54,919 nt of DNA from Fructobacillus ficulneus (GCF_001047075.2 NZ_DF968000.1:42858-97776), one strand, 5' to 3'. Shown: positions 42,710 to 52,621, numbered from the stretch's first letter. Program-made: numbers and translations. The notes: generated by a model not told the origin, from the letters alone.

Positions 42710-44140
42710 ATGGAAATTGATCGACACGAAGCCCTGGCTAATACTCGGGCAGCCATTGGTGCTGATGAAGAATATGCCCATGGTTTTCACGATGACTATC
42801 AAGCGGTTTACACAACGGGTCAGGGATTAAGCGAAGATGTTGTTCGCAAGATTTCTGCTAAGAAAAATGAACCCGAATGGATGCTGGAATACCGCCTCCA
42901 GGCCTACCAAGCCTATTTGGAAATGCCAATGCATGATTGGGGTCCAGATTTAAGTGACTTAAATTTTGATGAAATTTATTACTATAATAAGCCCACTGAC
43001 GGTAAGTATCGGGACTGGGATGATGTTCCCCAAGAATTAAAGGATACATTCGAACGTCTTGGTGTGCCTGAGGCGGAACGAAAGTGGCTGGCAGGTTCAT
43101 CAGCCCAATATGAGTCCGAAGTGGTTTACCACCGGATGAAAGAAGAATTTGAAAAGACTGGGATTGTCTTTACTGACACCGATACAGCCGTTCAGGAATA
43201 CCCAGAATTGGTCAAGGAATACTTTGGTTCTTTGGTTAAGCCAACCAATAACAAATTAGCGGCTTTAAATGCCGCAGTCTGGTCCGGTGGAACCTTTATC
43301 TACGTTCCTAAGGGAGTCCATGTCACGACACCAATTCAGTCCTACTTCCGGATTAACACGGAAAATGAAGGCCAGTTCGAACGAACATTGATTATCGTTG
43401 ATGAAGGGGCCCATGTTGACTACGTTGAAGGATGTTCGGCACCGACCTATTCTAACGATTCGCTCCATGCTGCTGTTGTGGAAGTCATCATCAAAAAAGA
43501 TGGCTACTGTCGGTACACGACCATTCAAAACTGGTCGAATAACGTTTACTCATTGGAAACCAAGCGATCAGCGGCGTATGAAAACGCCACGATGGAATGG
43601 GTTGATGGAAACTTTGGGTCGAAAACGACGATGAAGTATCCTTCTGTTTATTTGAACGGTGAGGGAGCACGGGGAACCATGCTATCGATTGCTGTGGCCG
43701 GGGCAGGGGTTAATTTGGACTCCGGAGCCAAGATGATTCATAACGCACCAAACACGTCCTCATCGATTGTTTCTAAGTCGATTGCCCATGATGGTGGGTC
43801 AACCGATTATCGGGGAACTGTCAAGTTTGGTCGCAATTCAGCGGGGTCCTTTGCCCACGTTGAGTGTGACACAATTTTGGTCGACGACCAATCGTCAGCG
43901 GATACGATACCATACAACACTGTTTTGAATGGTAACGTTTCAATGGAACACGAAGCCAAGGTTTCCAAAGTTTCGGAATCGCAGCTGTACTATTTAATGA
44001 GTCGAGGGATTTCGGCTGAGAAAGCCACCGAAATGATAGTGATGGGATTTGTGGAACCTTTTACTAAGGAATTGCCAATGGAATATGCGGTCGAATTGAA
44101 CCGTTTGATGAAATTTGAAATGAGTGGATCAGTCGGATGA
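42710..44140 (+). CDS. sufB: SUF scaffold protein SufB
   Basis: Main scaffold subunit on which clusters are built with SufC and SufD. 476 residues with [13 protein letters not shown], the [15 protein letters not shown] block, [20 protein letters not shown] (Cys of the sulfur path) and the C-terminal [20 protein letters not shown]. Ribosome binding site GAGGAGG; it begins right after the sufU stop. Its stop overlaps the next start (ATGA). Confidence 0.97.
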   Translation: MEIDRHEALANTRAAIGADEEYAHGFHDDYQAVYTTGQGLSEDVVRKISAKKNEPEWMLEYRLQAYQAYLEMPMHDWGPDLSDLNFDEIYYYNKPTDGKYRDWDDVPQELKDTFERLGVPEAERKWLAGSSAQYESEVVYHRMKEEFEKTGIVFTDTDTAVQEYPELVKEYFGSLVKPTNNKLAALNAAVWSGGTFIYVPKGVHVTTPIQSYFRINTENEGQFERTLIIVDEGAHVDYVEGCSAPTYSNDSLHAAVVEVIIKKDGYCRYTTIQNWSNNVYSLETKRSAAYENATMEWVDGNFGSKTTMKYPSVYLNGEGARGTMLSIAVAGAGVNLDSGAKMIHNAPNTSSSIVSKSIAHDGGSTDYRGTVKFGRNSAGSFAHVECDTILVDDQSSADTIPYNTVLNGNVSMEHEAKVSKVSESQLYYLMSRGISAEKATEMIVMGFVEPFTKELPMEYAVELNRLMKFEMSGSVG

Positions 44141-44451
44141 CTATTAGTAACGAAAAAAAAGAAGAAATAATGGCCACCTTGGCCACCGTGATTGACCCGG
44201 ACTTTCGGATTGATATTGTTAATTTGGGCTTTATTAACTCTGTTGACCTGGACGACCAGGGGCAGGTAGTCATTGACATGACATTAACCGTGATTGGTTG
44301 TCCGATTATGGGCCAGCTGGAAGAAATGGTTGAGGATGCTTTGAAAATAGTTGAAGGAGTCCATTCTGTCCAGATTACTTATACCTGGGACCCAGCTTGG
44401 TCAATCGAAAGGATGACACCATACGCCAAAGCCTTTTTAGGTCTAAGTTAG
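44137..44451 (+). CDS. DUF59 (MIP18/SufT-like) Fe-S assembly factor
   Basis: 104 residues of the DUF59 family: [19 protein letters not shown], then [12 protein letters not shown] with the conserved Cys, and [13 protein letters not shown]. Such proteins help mature Fe-S proteins. It overlaps sufB by four bases and is the last gene of the operon. No strong terminator follows; only a small AATGT/ACATT hairpin precedes the leu promoter. Confidence 0.92.
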   Translation: MTISNEKKEEIMATLATVIDPDFRIDIVNLGFINSVDLDDQGQVVIDMTLTVIGCPIMGQLEEMVEDALKIVEGVHSVQITYTWDPAWSIERMTPYAKAFLGLS

Positions 44452-44480
44452 AAAACAATTAAAAAATAATGTAAAAAACA

Positions 44481-44509
44481 TTGACAAAAAATGAGCATAG
44501 TATTATGAT
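44481..44509 (+). promoter_or_regulatory. leu operon promoter
   Basis: TTGACA, 17 bases, TATGAT: a near-consensus promoter predicting +1 near 44516. Confidence 0.85.
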
Positions 44510-44542
44510 TATCACAACAAATATTCATGAAGGAGAAAGATT

Positions 44543-44617
44543 ATGATGAAGTACAGCGTAGTGATGATTATTACAATGCAAAACGCAAATCTTCTTGGCT
44601 TGTTGGGGAACCCCTAA
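44543..44617 (+). CDS. leu operon leader peptide, 24 aa
   Basis: AAGGAGA lies seven bases before ATG 44543. The 24-codon ORF has CTT CTT GGC TTG TTG, four Leu codons among five, eight to four codons before the stop (peptide ...NANLLGLLGNP). It overlaps the first strand of the attenuator. Ribosome stalling on these codons when leucyl-tRNA is scarce would alter folding downstream, as in classical leu attenuation. Confidence 0.85.
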   Translation: MMKYSVVMIITMQNANLLGLLGNP

Positions 44618-44722
44618 CTGGCCGAGTTTTTGACGCTGGCCATTAGGGGAGATCTTAATGGCTGGCCGCAGAAACATAATCTTTTCCTTGCGGACTAGTC
44701 ATTTTGATTAGTCCGCTTTTTT
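44606..44722 (+). promoter_or_regulatory. Leucine attenuator with terminator
   Basis: Segment A CCCCTAACTGGCC (44611-44623) can pair with segment B GGCCATTAGGGG (44638-44649). B can instead pair with TAATGGC (44656-44662). CCGCA (44666-44670) can pair with TGCGG (44689-44693), which would break the terminator GCGGACTA/TAGTCCGC (44690-44697/44709-44716) with TTTTTT after it. This is a set of mutually exclusive helices suited to control by the leader peptide. Confidence 0.75.
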
Positions 44723-44743
44723 ATTCACATAAAAGGAGAGATT

Positions 44744-45913
44744 ATGAAAAATAAGATTAGAATGTACGACACAACATTACGTGATGGTGAACAAACAATC
44801 GGTGCGAACTTCTCGGTTGCTGAAAAAGTTCAAATTGCTCAAGCCTTGGAAGATTATGGGATTGATGCGATTGAAGCCGGTTTCCCAGCCGCTTCTGAAA
44901 AAGACTTTGCAGCTGTTCAAGCAATTAGCCGCCAAATTAAAAAAGCCACAGTCGTCGGCTTGGCACGAATGGTCCGCAAGGATATCGATGCCGCGGTCGA
45001 ATCGACGAAGGAAGCAGCACACCAAGCCGTCCACGTCTTTATTGCCACTTCACCGATTCATCGGGAAAGCAAGTTGAAGATGACAAAGGAAGAGGTCTTG
45101 GACAAGATTGCTGCCGATGTGGCTTACACTAAACAATACGTTGATGACATCATTTTCTCACCTGAAGATGCAACTCGAACGGAAACGGACTTCTTGATTG
45201 AAAGTGTGCAAACGGCCATCGATGCCGGTGCAACGACCATCAATATTCCCGACACCGTTGGTTACACAACCCCCGAAGAATTCGGCCAAATCTTTGATGA
45301 TTTACGCCAGGGAATTCCTCAATTTGATCAAATTTCTTGGTCAACCCATACTCATAACGACTTGGGTATGGCCAACGCTAACGCTTTGGCCGGTATCGAA
45401 CACGGTGCCAATGAAATTCAAGGAACGATTAACGGCATCGGCGAACGAGCTGGTAATGTTGATTTGATCGAAGCGGCCGTAGCAATCTACGTTCGTCATG
45501 ATAAGATTGCCCGACCTACTACCATTGATTTGAAACAATCAAAGAAAATTTCCAACCTGGTTGCCCGCCTGTCAAAGGTTGCCACAGCTGCCAATAAGCC
45601 AATTACCGGCCGCAACGCCTTTGCCCACGAATCAGGTATCCACCAAGATGGCTACTTGAAAAATCCAAATACCTACCAAATTATCGCTCCTGAAATGGTT
45701 GGAGCCCACGTATCCTTGCCACTTGGTAAGTTGTCTGGCTCACATGCCGTTCACGACAAGTTGGTTGATTTGGGTTATGAAGTTCACTCTGCTGAGATGC
45801 CAGCCATCTTTAAGGCCTTTAAGAGGGTAGCAGAAGGAACGAGCGTTGTTAGCGACAAACAAATGGAAGCAGTTGCCGATATGGTAATTAAAGAAAAGGT
45901 GGCTCAGGGTTAA
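44744..45913 (+). CDS. leuA: 2-isopropylmalate synthase lacking the regulatory domain
   Basis: Condenses 2-ketoisovalerate and acetyl-CoA, the first step to leucine. 389 residues: TIM-barrel DTTLRDGEQTIG with metal Asp, THTHNDLGMANANAL (HxH metal site), GIGERAGNVD and the subdomain with HESGIHQDGYLKN. The usual enzyme has about 510 residues; this one ends at the position where the C-terminal leucine-binding domain would start, and leuB begins on the stop codon. So it should not be inhibited by leucine in the usual way. Ribosome binding site AAAGGAGAG. Confidence 0.93.
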   Translation: MKNKIRMYDTTLRDGEQTIGANFSVAEKVQIAQALEDYGIDAIEAGFPAASEKDFAAVQAISRQIKKATVVGLARMVRKDIDAAVESTKEAAHQAVHVFIATSPIHRESKLKMTKEEVLDKIAADVAYTKQYVDDIIFSPEDATRTETDFLIESVQTAIDAGATTINIPDTVGYTTPEEFGQIFDDLRQGIPQFDQISWSTHTHNDLGMANANALAGIEHGANEIQGTINGIGERAGNVDLIEAAVAIYVRHDKIARPTTIDLKQSKKISNLVARLSKVATAANKPITGRNAFAHESGIHQDGYLKNPNTYQIIAPEMVGAHVSLPLGKLSGSHAVHDKLVDLGYEVHSAEMPAIFKAFKRVAEGTSVVSDKQMEAVADMVIKEKVAQG

Positions 45914-47013
45914 TGGAGAAGAAAAAAATTGTTGTGCTCCCAGGTGACGGAATCGGGCCAGAAATTATGACGGCCGGTTTAAAGGTCTTGGAAGCAGCTA
46001 GTAACAAATTTGATTTCAAGTATGAACTTGACTACCAACCCTTCGGTGGGGCCGGCATTGACGAAGCTGGTGACCCATTGCCAGAACAAACTGTTATTGC
46101 TGCTAAGGCGGCCGATGCCATTTTGCTCAGTGCAATTGGTGGCCCTAAATGGGATGACTGCCCTAGGCGTCCAGAAAAAGGTCTGCTAGAAATCCGTTCT
46201 GCTCTTGGCTTGTTTGCTAACATTCGACCCACGACAGTCGAAGATATTCAAATTGACCGGTCACCTTTAAAAGCCGACCGGGTCCAAGGCACAGACTTCG
46301 TGATTGTTCGCGAGTTGACCTCTGGAGCCTATTTCGGGGAACCACGGTCATTGGCTGATGACAAAGCCATCGATACTATTTTCTACAGCCGGGCTGAAAT
46401 TGAACGAATTATGAAAATTGGTTTCGATATGGCAGTTAAACGAAGTAACCACGTCACCATCGTTGACAAATCAAACGTCTTGGCCACTTCAAAATTATGG
46501 CGACAAATTGCCGAAGAAGTAGCACAATCCTATCCAACTGTAACGGTTGATTACCGCTATGTTGATGCAATGGCAATGGCCATTATTGCTGACCCAAAAC
46601 AGTTCGATGTTGTCATTACGCCCAACCTTTTCGGTGACATTTTAAGTGATGAAGCCGCTGAAATTACTGGTTCAATTGGCCAAATTCCATCGGTTTCCGC
46701 GGGAAGTGCCGGGGTAAACCTTTACGAACCAATTCACGGTTCTGCACCTGATATTGCTGGTCAGGGAATTGCTAACCCAATTTCGATGATCAAGACGGTC
46801 GCCATGATGTTAGACCAAAGCTTTGATCGATCAGACATGGCTCAAGCAATTATTACCGCAGTCAATCAAGTGATTGAAGATCAGGTCGTCACCGCCGATA
46901 TGGGTGGTGAATTTGGAACCGCAGCCGTGACGGATAAAATTATCGAATTTATAAATGGGGGAACAGCACAATGGGAACAACGCTCTTTGATAAAGTCTGG
47001 AACACACATGTAA
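45913..47013 (+). CDS. leuB: 3-isopropylmalate dehydrogenase
   Basis: Oxidises and decarboxylates 3-isopropylmalate with NAD+. 366 residues: [11 protein letters not shown], the substrate loop with [45 protein letters not shown] and [18 protein letters not shown]. It starts on the last base of leuA. The C-terminus is slightly extended, because the frame runs 43 bases into leuC. Confidence 0.95.
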   Translation: MEKKKIVVLPGDGIGPEIMTAGLKVLEAASNKFDFKYELDYQPFGGAGIDEAGDPLPEQTVIAAKAADAILLSAIGGPKWDDCPRRPEKGLLEIRSALGLFANIRPTTVEDIQIDRSPLKADRVQGTDFVIVRELTSGAYFGEPRSLADDKAIDTIFYSRAEIERIMKIGFDMAVKRSNHVTIVDKSNVLATSKLWRQIAEEVAQSYPTVTVDYRYVDAMAMAIIADPKQFDVVITPNLFGDILSDEAAEITGSIGQIPSVSAGSAGVNLYEPIHGSAPDIAGQGIANPISMIKTVAMMLDQSFDRSDMAQAIITAVNQVIEDQVVTADMGGEFGTAAVTDKIIEFINGGTAQWEQRSLIKSGTHM

Positions 47014-48338
47014 TTACAGGTGAGATTGGAGAGCCACAACTCTTGTATGTTGATCTCCACTTAATTCACGAAGTAACATCACCACAACCCTTCGAGGGTT
47101 TGCGTGAAGCCCACCGGAAACTTCGTCGGCCGGACTTAACAATTGCAACGATGGACCACAACGTGCCGACCAAGGATATCTACAATGTTAAGGACCAGAT
47201 GTCACGGCTGCAGATGGATGCACTGGAAAAGAACTGCCGGGACTTTGATTTGCCATTGGCTTCCGTCGGGGATGACAAACAAGGAATTGTTCACGTTGTT
47301 GGTCCCGAGCGAGGGGCAACCCAACCCGCGAAAGTGATTGTCTGTGGTGATTCCCACACGGCGACCCATGGGGCCTTCGGAGCAATTGCCTTTGGAATTG
47401 GAACTTCGGAAGTTGAACACGTGATGGCGACCCAGACGATTTGGCAGGTTAAGCCGAAGACGATGGGCATTAAAATAACGGGGAAATTACCAAAGAACAC
47501 CTATTCAAAAGATATCATCATGGCCATTATTGCCAAGTATGGGGTTTCCTTTGGGACTGGTTACGCCATCGAATTCTACGGTGAGACGATTGAACAATTG
47601 TCAATGGAAGCCCGAATGACAATGTGCAATATGTGTATCGAAGCGGGTTCTAAAACTGGCATGGTTAAGCCAGACCAAACGACTTACGACTACGTTGCTG
47701 GCCGTGAAATGGCTCCCAAGGATATGGCAGCCGCCGAAGAGTATTGGTCACAATTCTATACCGATGACGAAGCCGACTTCGATGAGCGAATTGAATTTGA
47801 TGTGACTGACTTGAAGCCAATGATTACCTGGGGAACCAATCCTGGGATGGCGATGGCAGTTGATCAGAAAACACCAGCCATTCAAGATAAAAATGACCAG
47901 GCAGCTTACGACTATATTGGTTTGACACCTGGGACGAAGGCAGAAGATATTCCCTTGGATTACCTCTTCATTGGTTCGTGTACCAATTCCCGTTACGAGG
48001 ACCTAGTGGAAGCAGCCGCGATGATGAAGGGCAAACATTTGGCACCAAACATTACTGCCTGGATTGTTCCCGGTAGCCGTGAAATTCGGAACCGGGCGAT
48101 GGCGAGCGGAATTGCCAAAGTCTTTGAGGATGCTGGTTGCGAATGGCGCGAACCAGGGTGCTCAGCCTGTCTAGCTATGAACCCGGATAAGATTCCAGCA
48201 GGGAAGCACGCTGCCTCAACTTCCAACCGTAACTTTGTTGGTCGGCAGGGGGCCGGGTCACGAACACACCTGGCTTCACCAGCAATGGTGGCAGCGGCAG
48301 GAATTGCCGGTCACTTTGTTGATGTGACAGCGATGTAG
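46971..48338 (+). CDS. leuC: 3-isopropylmalate dehydratase large subunit
   Basis: Isomerises 2- to 3-isopropylmalate together with LeuD. 455 residues; 4Fe-4S ligands in [12 protein letters not shown] and [10 protein letters not shown], substrate loop [14 protein letters not shown]. The start at 46971 ([14 protein letters not shown]) is the conserved N-terminus and has GGGGGAA upstream, so the 43-base overlap with leuB is real. Confidence 0.96.
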   Translation: MGTTLFDKVWNTHVITGEIGEPQLLYVDLHLIHEVTSPQPFEGLREAHRKLRRPDLTIATMDHNVPTKDIYNVKDQMSRLQMDALEKNCRDFDLPLASVGDDKQGIVHVVGPERGATQPAKVIVCGDSHTATHGAFGAIAFGIGTSEVEHVMATQTIWQVKPKTMGIKITGKLPKNTYSKDIIMAIIAKYGVSFGTGYAIEFYGETIEQLSMEARMTMCNMCIEAGSKTGMVKPDQTTYDYVAGREMAPKDMAAAEEYWSQFYTDDEADFDERIEFDVTDLKPMITWGTNPGMAMAVDQKTPAIQDKNDQAAYDYIGLTPGTKAEDIPLDYLFIGSCTNSRYEDLVEAAAMMKGKHLAPNITAWIVPGSREIRNRAMASGIAKVFEDAGCEWREPGCSACLAMNPDKIPAGKHAASTSNRNFVGRQGAGSRTHLASPAMVAAAGIAGHFVDVTAM

Positions 48339-48351
48339 GGGGAGAGAAGAG

Positions 48352-48936
48352 ATGGATGCCTTTATTCGAGAAGTAGGAACAACAGTTATTATTCCGGACA
48401 ACGATATCAATACCGATATTATCTTGCCCAAACAATTTCTAAAAAATATTTTGAAAACTGGTTTTGGTAAGTACTTGTTCTTTGATTGGCGGTACTTAGC
48501 TGATGGTCAGCCGAACCCGGACTTTATTTTAAATAAGCCCGAACATGCCGGTGCTTCAATCTTGATCACCGGAACCGGGTTTGGAAGTGGATCATCCCGG
48601 GAACATGCAGTCTGGTCCTTGAAAGACTATGGCTTTCAAGTTGTCATTGCCGGGGGCTTTTCAGATATTTTTTACATGAATGCGACTAAAAACGGCCTCT
48701 TGCCAATTGTGTTAGGAGAAGATGAACGAAAGATTTTACGACAAGCCCAAGCTGACGAAAAAGTTAGTGTTGACCTGCCAGAACAAACAGTGACTTATGG
48801 TGACCATGTCTTCCATTTTGATATCAATCCTCAATGGAAAGAAAAGTTTATCAAGGGTGAAGATGATATTGATCACACGCTTAAATTTGAGAAGCAAATC
48901 ACTGCGTTTGAACAAAAGCGACCAAGCTTTGGATAG
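48352..48936 (+). CDS. leuD: 3-isopropylmalate dehydratase small subunit
   Basis: Swivelling-domain partner of LeuC. 194 residues; [17 protein letters not shown] and [20 protein letters not shown] are the family motifs. GAGAGAAGAG precedes the ATG. An MFS gene follows 8 bases after the stop. Confidence 0.96.
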   Translation: MDAFIREVGTTVIIPDNDINTDIILPKQFLKNILKTGFGKYLFFDWRYLADGQPNPDFILNKPEHAGASILITGTGFGSGSSREHAVWSLKDYGFQVVIAGGFSDIFYMNATKNGLLPIVLGEDERKILRQAQADEKVSVDLPEQTVTYGDHVFHFDINPQWKEKFIKGEDDIDHTLKFEKQITAFEQKRPSFG

Positions 48937-48944
48937 GAGTGGCA

Positions 48945-50231
48945 ATGGATCAAGTGAATGCTTTACAAAATCGAATGAACAGAACGGTGGCAACCCCCTT
49001 GTTTTACAAGGTCTTTGCCATGGTAGCAGCAGGAATGATTTTGGATGGGGCCGACGTGTACTTAGTGAGTGCCGTTAACTCAGTCTTGATTCAGAATCAT
49101 TTTGCGACTTTGAGTCAGGGTTCAATGTTTCTTTCAGCCGGATTTTTAGGACTCTTTCTTGGCTCGTTGTTGGCTGGTTACATTGGTGACCATTTTGGTC
49201 GACGGGCTTCTTATCAAATTAACTTGTTGATTTTCGGAGCATTTACGGTCTTTGGTGGGTTTGCTCCAAATATTTGGGCATTGATTGTCTTACGATTCAT
49301 CGCCGCAATTGGCTTGGGAGCTGAAATTGTGACTGGTTTTGCCATGATTAATGAATTTGCTCCGGTTAAAAGTCGTGGGAAGTGGTCAGCGAGTGTTTCT
49401 GTGATTGCCAACACAGCAGCACCACTAACCTTAATGATGTCTGCCTTTGTGATTCCTCGCTATAGTTGGCGAGCAATGTTCATGATTGTTGGTGGAGCAG
49501 CCATGGTGCTTTGGTTTATCCGCCGCAATTTCCCCGAATCACCGCGGTGGTTGATTGATCAAGGCCGGTACGAGGAAGCGGAAGAAATTATTAATCAAAT
49601 GGAAGGCGATTGCCACGACTACACTGAAGAAGATCAAACGCCACAACCCGTTCACCAAACCAAGATTGGAACTGGGCTGCTTGTTGCAATCTTTGCCGTT
49701 AGTGCCATTAACTTAGTGCAATATACCTTTACCTCATGGATGCCAACTTTGTTGGTGAAGCAAGGAATTGAAGTTGCCCATTCATTAACATTTTCAGCCG
49801 TGATGATGGCCGGGGCGCCATTGGGAGCGATGATTGGAGCAACGCTGGTCGACCAGTTGGGAAGGAAAAAAGTCATTGTTTCAACCTTTATCTTTGCAGC
49901 CATTGTCGGTTTGATTTACGCCCAGCAGCGGTCAGTTAAGCCAATCTTGATTGTCGGCTTTATCTTAGTTACCAGTATTTATGTTTTGATGGCATCAATT
50001 GTTAGTGTTTATGTGCCTGAGCTATTCCCAACATCATTCCGCTTCCGCGGAGCCGGGATTGCCAATGGGGTCGCCAAGATGTTAACGGTCTTGACTCCCT
50101 ACATCGCAGCTTGGGCCTTAGCACGAATGAGCAGTATTATTATCTTTGAATTTATGGCCAGTGTTGCCGTAATTGCGGCCATCGTCGTCTGGATCTTTGG
50201 ACCAGAAACAAAGAAGCGTACGATTCGTTAA
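48945..50231 (+). CDS. MFS transporter at the end of the leu operon
   Basis: 428 residues, twelve helices of the metabolite:H+ symporter group: GMILDGADVYLVSAV in helix 1, GDHFGRRASYQ after helix 2, PESPRWLIDQGRYEEAE in the central loop, DQLGRKK after helix 8, and PELFPTSFRFRGAG. This group carries small organic acids and related compounds. ATG 48945 follows GGAG by six bases and is probably co-transcribed with leuD. A substrate tied to leucine metabolism, such as a 2-oxo or hydroxy acid, is inference only. Confidence 0.85.
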   Translation: MDQVNALQNRMNRTVATPLFYKVFAMVAAGMILDGADVYLVSAVNSVLIQNHFATLSQGSMFLSAGFLGLFLGSLLAGYIGDHFGRRASYQINLLIFGAFTVFGGFAPNIWALIVLRFIAAIGLGAEIVTGFAMINEFAPVKSRGKWSASVSVIANTAAPLTLMMSAFVIPRYSWRAMFMIVGGAAMVLWFIRRNFPESPRWLIDQGRYEEAEEIINQMEGDCHDYTEEDQTPQPVHQTKIGTGLLVAIFAVSAINLVQYTFTSWMPTLLVKQGIEVAHSLTFSAVMMAGAPLGAMIGATLVDQLGRKKVIVSTFIFAAIVGLIYAQQRSVKPILIVGFILVTSIYVLMASIVSVYVPELFPTSFRFRGAGIANGVAKMLTVLTPYIAAWALARMSSIIIFEFMASVAVIAAIVVWIFGPETKKRTIR

Positions 50232-50285
50232 TTTAGTCGTTAAGCGGATCATTGAACTTAGTAGTTAAACAGAGGAGAGAAATAA

Positions 50286-51074
50286 ATGATTGAAACAGTA
50301 ACAAAGACAGTGCAATGGAATAAGGGCGTCCAACCTGAAGCGATTGAAATTTTAGAGGGCCAGGGGGGGATGATTGTTAGTCCTACCAAAGTTGGCTATA
50401 TCATTATGACTTCTGACAAAGCTGGTTTGGAACGGAAGTTTGCCGCTAAGAACCGTCGTCGTAACAAACCAGGGGTTGTCTTGTGTGGGTCAATGGAAGA
50501 GCTAAAGGCTTTGGCTAAAATGAATCCTGAAATCGAAGCAATGTACCAACGCCATTGGGATGAAGATATCTTGTTGGGCTGCATCTTGCCATGGAAAGAT
50601 AGTGGTAAGGAAATGTTGCCAGATGACGGTAGCCAGGAATTAATGATGGACCGTCGGGATACCAGCTGTTTCGTGATTAAGTTTGGCAAGCCAAGCGAAA
50701 ATATTGCTAAGGAATTGTGGGAAAAGGAAGGCAAGTTCTGTTTTGCTAGTTCTGCCAACCCATCTGGCCAAGGAAACCGTGGTTTGGTAACTGGGATTGG
50801 TGAGCAAATCGAGGAAGCGACTGATTTGATTGTTGAAGCTGATGACTATGTGGCTTCAATTCAACCCGATAAAAATATTGAAACACGCTACGAACAAGGT
50901 GTGATGGTTTCAATGGTGGATGACCAAGGAAACTTGATTCCTGAACAAAACGGTACAGTTGGTATTCAACCAGCACCAATTGTTATTCGCAAGGGTTTGG
51001 ATGTGGATAAGATTATGGCGATTATGTCTGATATCTTTGTGAGCTGGGATTACCGCCACGGCTTTTACTACTAA
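50286..51074 (+). CDS. YrdC/Sua5/YciO-like protein (probably shortened by an in-frame stop)
   Basis: 262 residues. GGMIVSPTKVGYIIMTSD, KNRRRNKPGVVLCGSMEEL and FASSANPSGQGNRG are the YrdC-domain elements of the threonylcarbamoyl-AMP synthase family. Several positions differ from TsaC/Sua5 (no KR-x-x-xKP at the usual place), so it may be a YciO-like paralogue. Ribosome binding site AGAGGAGAG. The reading frame goes on in the same phase for 21 sense codons after TAA 51072-51074. It is not clear whether the gene shares the upstream leu transcript. Confidence 0.75.
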   Translation: MIETVTKTVQWNKGVQPEAIEILEGQGGMIVSPTKVGYIIMTSDKAGLERKFAAKNRRRNKPGVVLCGSMEELKALAKMNPEIEAMYQRHWDEDILLGCILPWKDSGKEMLPDDGSQELMMDRRDTSCFVIKFGKPSENIAKELWEKEGKFCFASSANPSGQGNRGLVTGIGEQIEEATDLIVEADDYVASIQPDKNIETRYEQGVMVSMVDDQGNLIPEQNGTVGIQPAPIVIRKGLDVDKIMAIMSDIFVSWDYRHGFYY

Positions 51075-51140
51075 AATGAACAGGTTAACGATGATGAAGT
51101 TGTCCAAGCAGATGTTGACAATGTACTAAGTAAGATTTGA
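51075..51140 (+). other. In-frame coding-like extension after the YrdC-like stop
   Basis: After the TAA the same frame stays open for 21 codons and ends at TGA 51138-51140. The translation is acidic, protein-like and ends VVQADVDNVLSKI. It may be the former C-terminus of the YrdC-like protein, cut off by a sense-to-stop change, or be reached by readthrough. Confidence 0.5.
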
Positions 51141-51161
51141 AATTATAGGAGACGAAAATTC

Positions 51162-52184
51162 ATGACAGACGGTCACAGTTGGAAATTTGATATCACCCGG
51201 TATGGCGCCTTTATTATTTTGATTTTGGCTATGGGAACAGTATTTTTGAGTACTGGAATCCGCCAGTACCCACAATTGTTGGGGATGGCTGGAATTTCAT
51301 TTACCTTTGGCTTGCGGCACGCCTTTGACGTGGACCACATTGCGGCCATTGATAACATGACCCGTAAGATGCTTAATGATGGCAAAAATACTCGCGGAGT
51401 TGGGTTTTCCTTCTCGTTTGGTCACTCTTTGGTGGTTTTGATTTTGACAATTATGACTGTCTTGTTTGTTGAATGGGCCGACCATTCAATGCCGGTTTTT
51501 GAATCTGTTGGTGGGATTTTTGGAACGATGATTGCCGCAGTGATGCTTTTGATGTTGGCCTTCTTTAATACTTATATTTTGACGGGGATTTGGAAAAACT
51601 TCCGGAAGATGCGCCAGCAAACTATTGATCCCGACGACAAACAATTGGCCGCAGAATCAAAAATTTACCGAATTTTCATGAAGCTTTTGAACCTCATTAA
51701 CCACAACTGGCAAGTTGCCATTGTCGGCTTCTTGTTTGGTTTGGGCTTTGATACGGCAACCCAGGTAGCCGTTTTGGCAACTTCTGCCACAGCAACCTCT
51801 GCCGGTGTTCCATGGTATTCAATTTTGTCTGTACCGCTGTTCTTTACGGCCGGTATGTGTCTGATGGATACCTTAGATGGGTTCTTCATGTCAAGTACCT
51901 ATAACTGGATCATTTCAACGTCTTACCGTAAGGTGTACTTCAATTTGATTTTGACCAGTATTTCAATTATCGCGGCCGGCTTCATTGGTTTTGTGGACTT
52001 AGTTCAATCATTAACTGCTACCTTTGATTGGCATAATCCACTTAGCCAGTGGGCTGCTAGCCTGGACTTTAACGAATTGGGTATTATCTTAGTTGTTGTC
52101 TTTGTCCTAGCTTGGGCAGGTGCTTTGCTAATCTGGCGTTTGATGAATTTGGGCCAGTATGACCGCGAAGGGAAAATCGAGTAA
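51162..52184 (+). CDS. HoxN/NixA-family nickel/cobalt transporter
   Basis: 340 residues, eight membrane helices. The metal signature RHAFDVDHIAAIDN (H-x4-D-H) in helix 2, FSFGHSLVV, LGFDTATQ and GMCLMDTLDG are the four NiCoT motifs. The third usually ends in Glu, here Gln. Ribosome binding site TAGGAGACG. No nickel enzyme is visible in the window; urease or nickel-pincer lactate racemase elsewhere would explain the need. Confidence 0.93.
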   Translation: MTDGHSWKFDITRYGAFIILILAMGTVFLSTGIRQYPQLLGMAGISFTFGLRHAFDVDHIAAIDNMTRKMLNDGKNTRGVGFSFSFGHSLVVLILTIMTVLFVEWADHSMPVFESVGGIFGTMIAAVMLLMLAFFNTYILTGIWKNFRKMRQQTIDPDDKQLAAESKIYRIFMKLLNLINHNWQVAIVGFLFGLGFDTATQVAVLATSATATSAGVPWYSILSVPLFFTAGMCLMDTLDGFFMSSTYNWIISTSYRKVYFNLILTSISIIAAGFIGFVDLVQSLTATFDWHNPLSQWAASLDFNELGIILVVVFVLAWAGALLIWRLMNLGQYDREGKIE

Positions 52185-52221
52185 TTGCTGCTGAGTTAAC
52201 TTCCAGTTTAGTTTTCAATTT

Positions 52222-52252
52222 AGGTCCCAACCGTAAAAGTTGAGACCTTTTT
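52222..52252 (+). terminator. Terminator of the metal transporter gene
   Basis: AGGTCxCAAC and GTTGxGACCT pair with one mismatch and are followed by TTTTT. Confidence 0.8.
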
Positions 52253-52341
52253 GATTGGATTTTTATGATTGAGAAAGGCTGATAACCCTGCGATTTTTGA
52301 AATTCAAGAGAGTCATAAAATTAATTGAAAATAAAAAGTTC

Positions 52342-52370
52342 TTGCAATTTTGAAAAGAACGCCTTAAACT
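52342..52370 (+). promoter_or_regulatory. T-box leader promoter
   Basis: TTGCAA, 17 bases, TAAACT; predicts +1 near 52377, just before Stem I. Confidence 0.65.
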
Positions 52371-52376
52371 AATTAG

Positions 52377-52621
52377 TAATTCATGAGGACGAGTAATTGT
52401 TTTCGGGCGTAACAAGAGACATCACGGTTGGTGAAAGTGGTGACCCCAGACAATGAAAACTCCCTCAGTTGTGGCCTTTGAGTAATGCGTGAAATGAAGC
52501 CCGGTTCCCAACCGTTATCAAGGATAAAGAGTGTTGTTCGAGTCTTTTTGCTTGAGCAAAACACGGGTGGTACCACGCAATTAGCGTCCCTAGATATATA
52601 AGTCTAGGGACGCTTTTTTTC
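52377..52621 (+). promoter_or_regulatory. T-box riboswitch (tRNA-sensing leader)
   Basis: The T-box core GGGTGGTACCACGC is at 52565-52578. A terminator AGCGTCCCTAGA/TCTAGGGACGCT with a T-run follows at 52583-52621. Stem I is visible: TGAGG (52384-52388), loop E-like ACGAGTA, ATTGT, an apical GGTTGGTGAAA, then ACAAT, specifier-side loop GAAAACTC (52455-52462) and CCTCA. The specifier by register with known leaders is ACT (Thr, 52459-52461); CTC (Leu) one base on cannot be excluded. TGGT in the T-box implies a tRNA ending in ACCA. It controls the permease gene 33 bases downstream. Confidence 0.93.
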
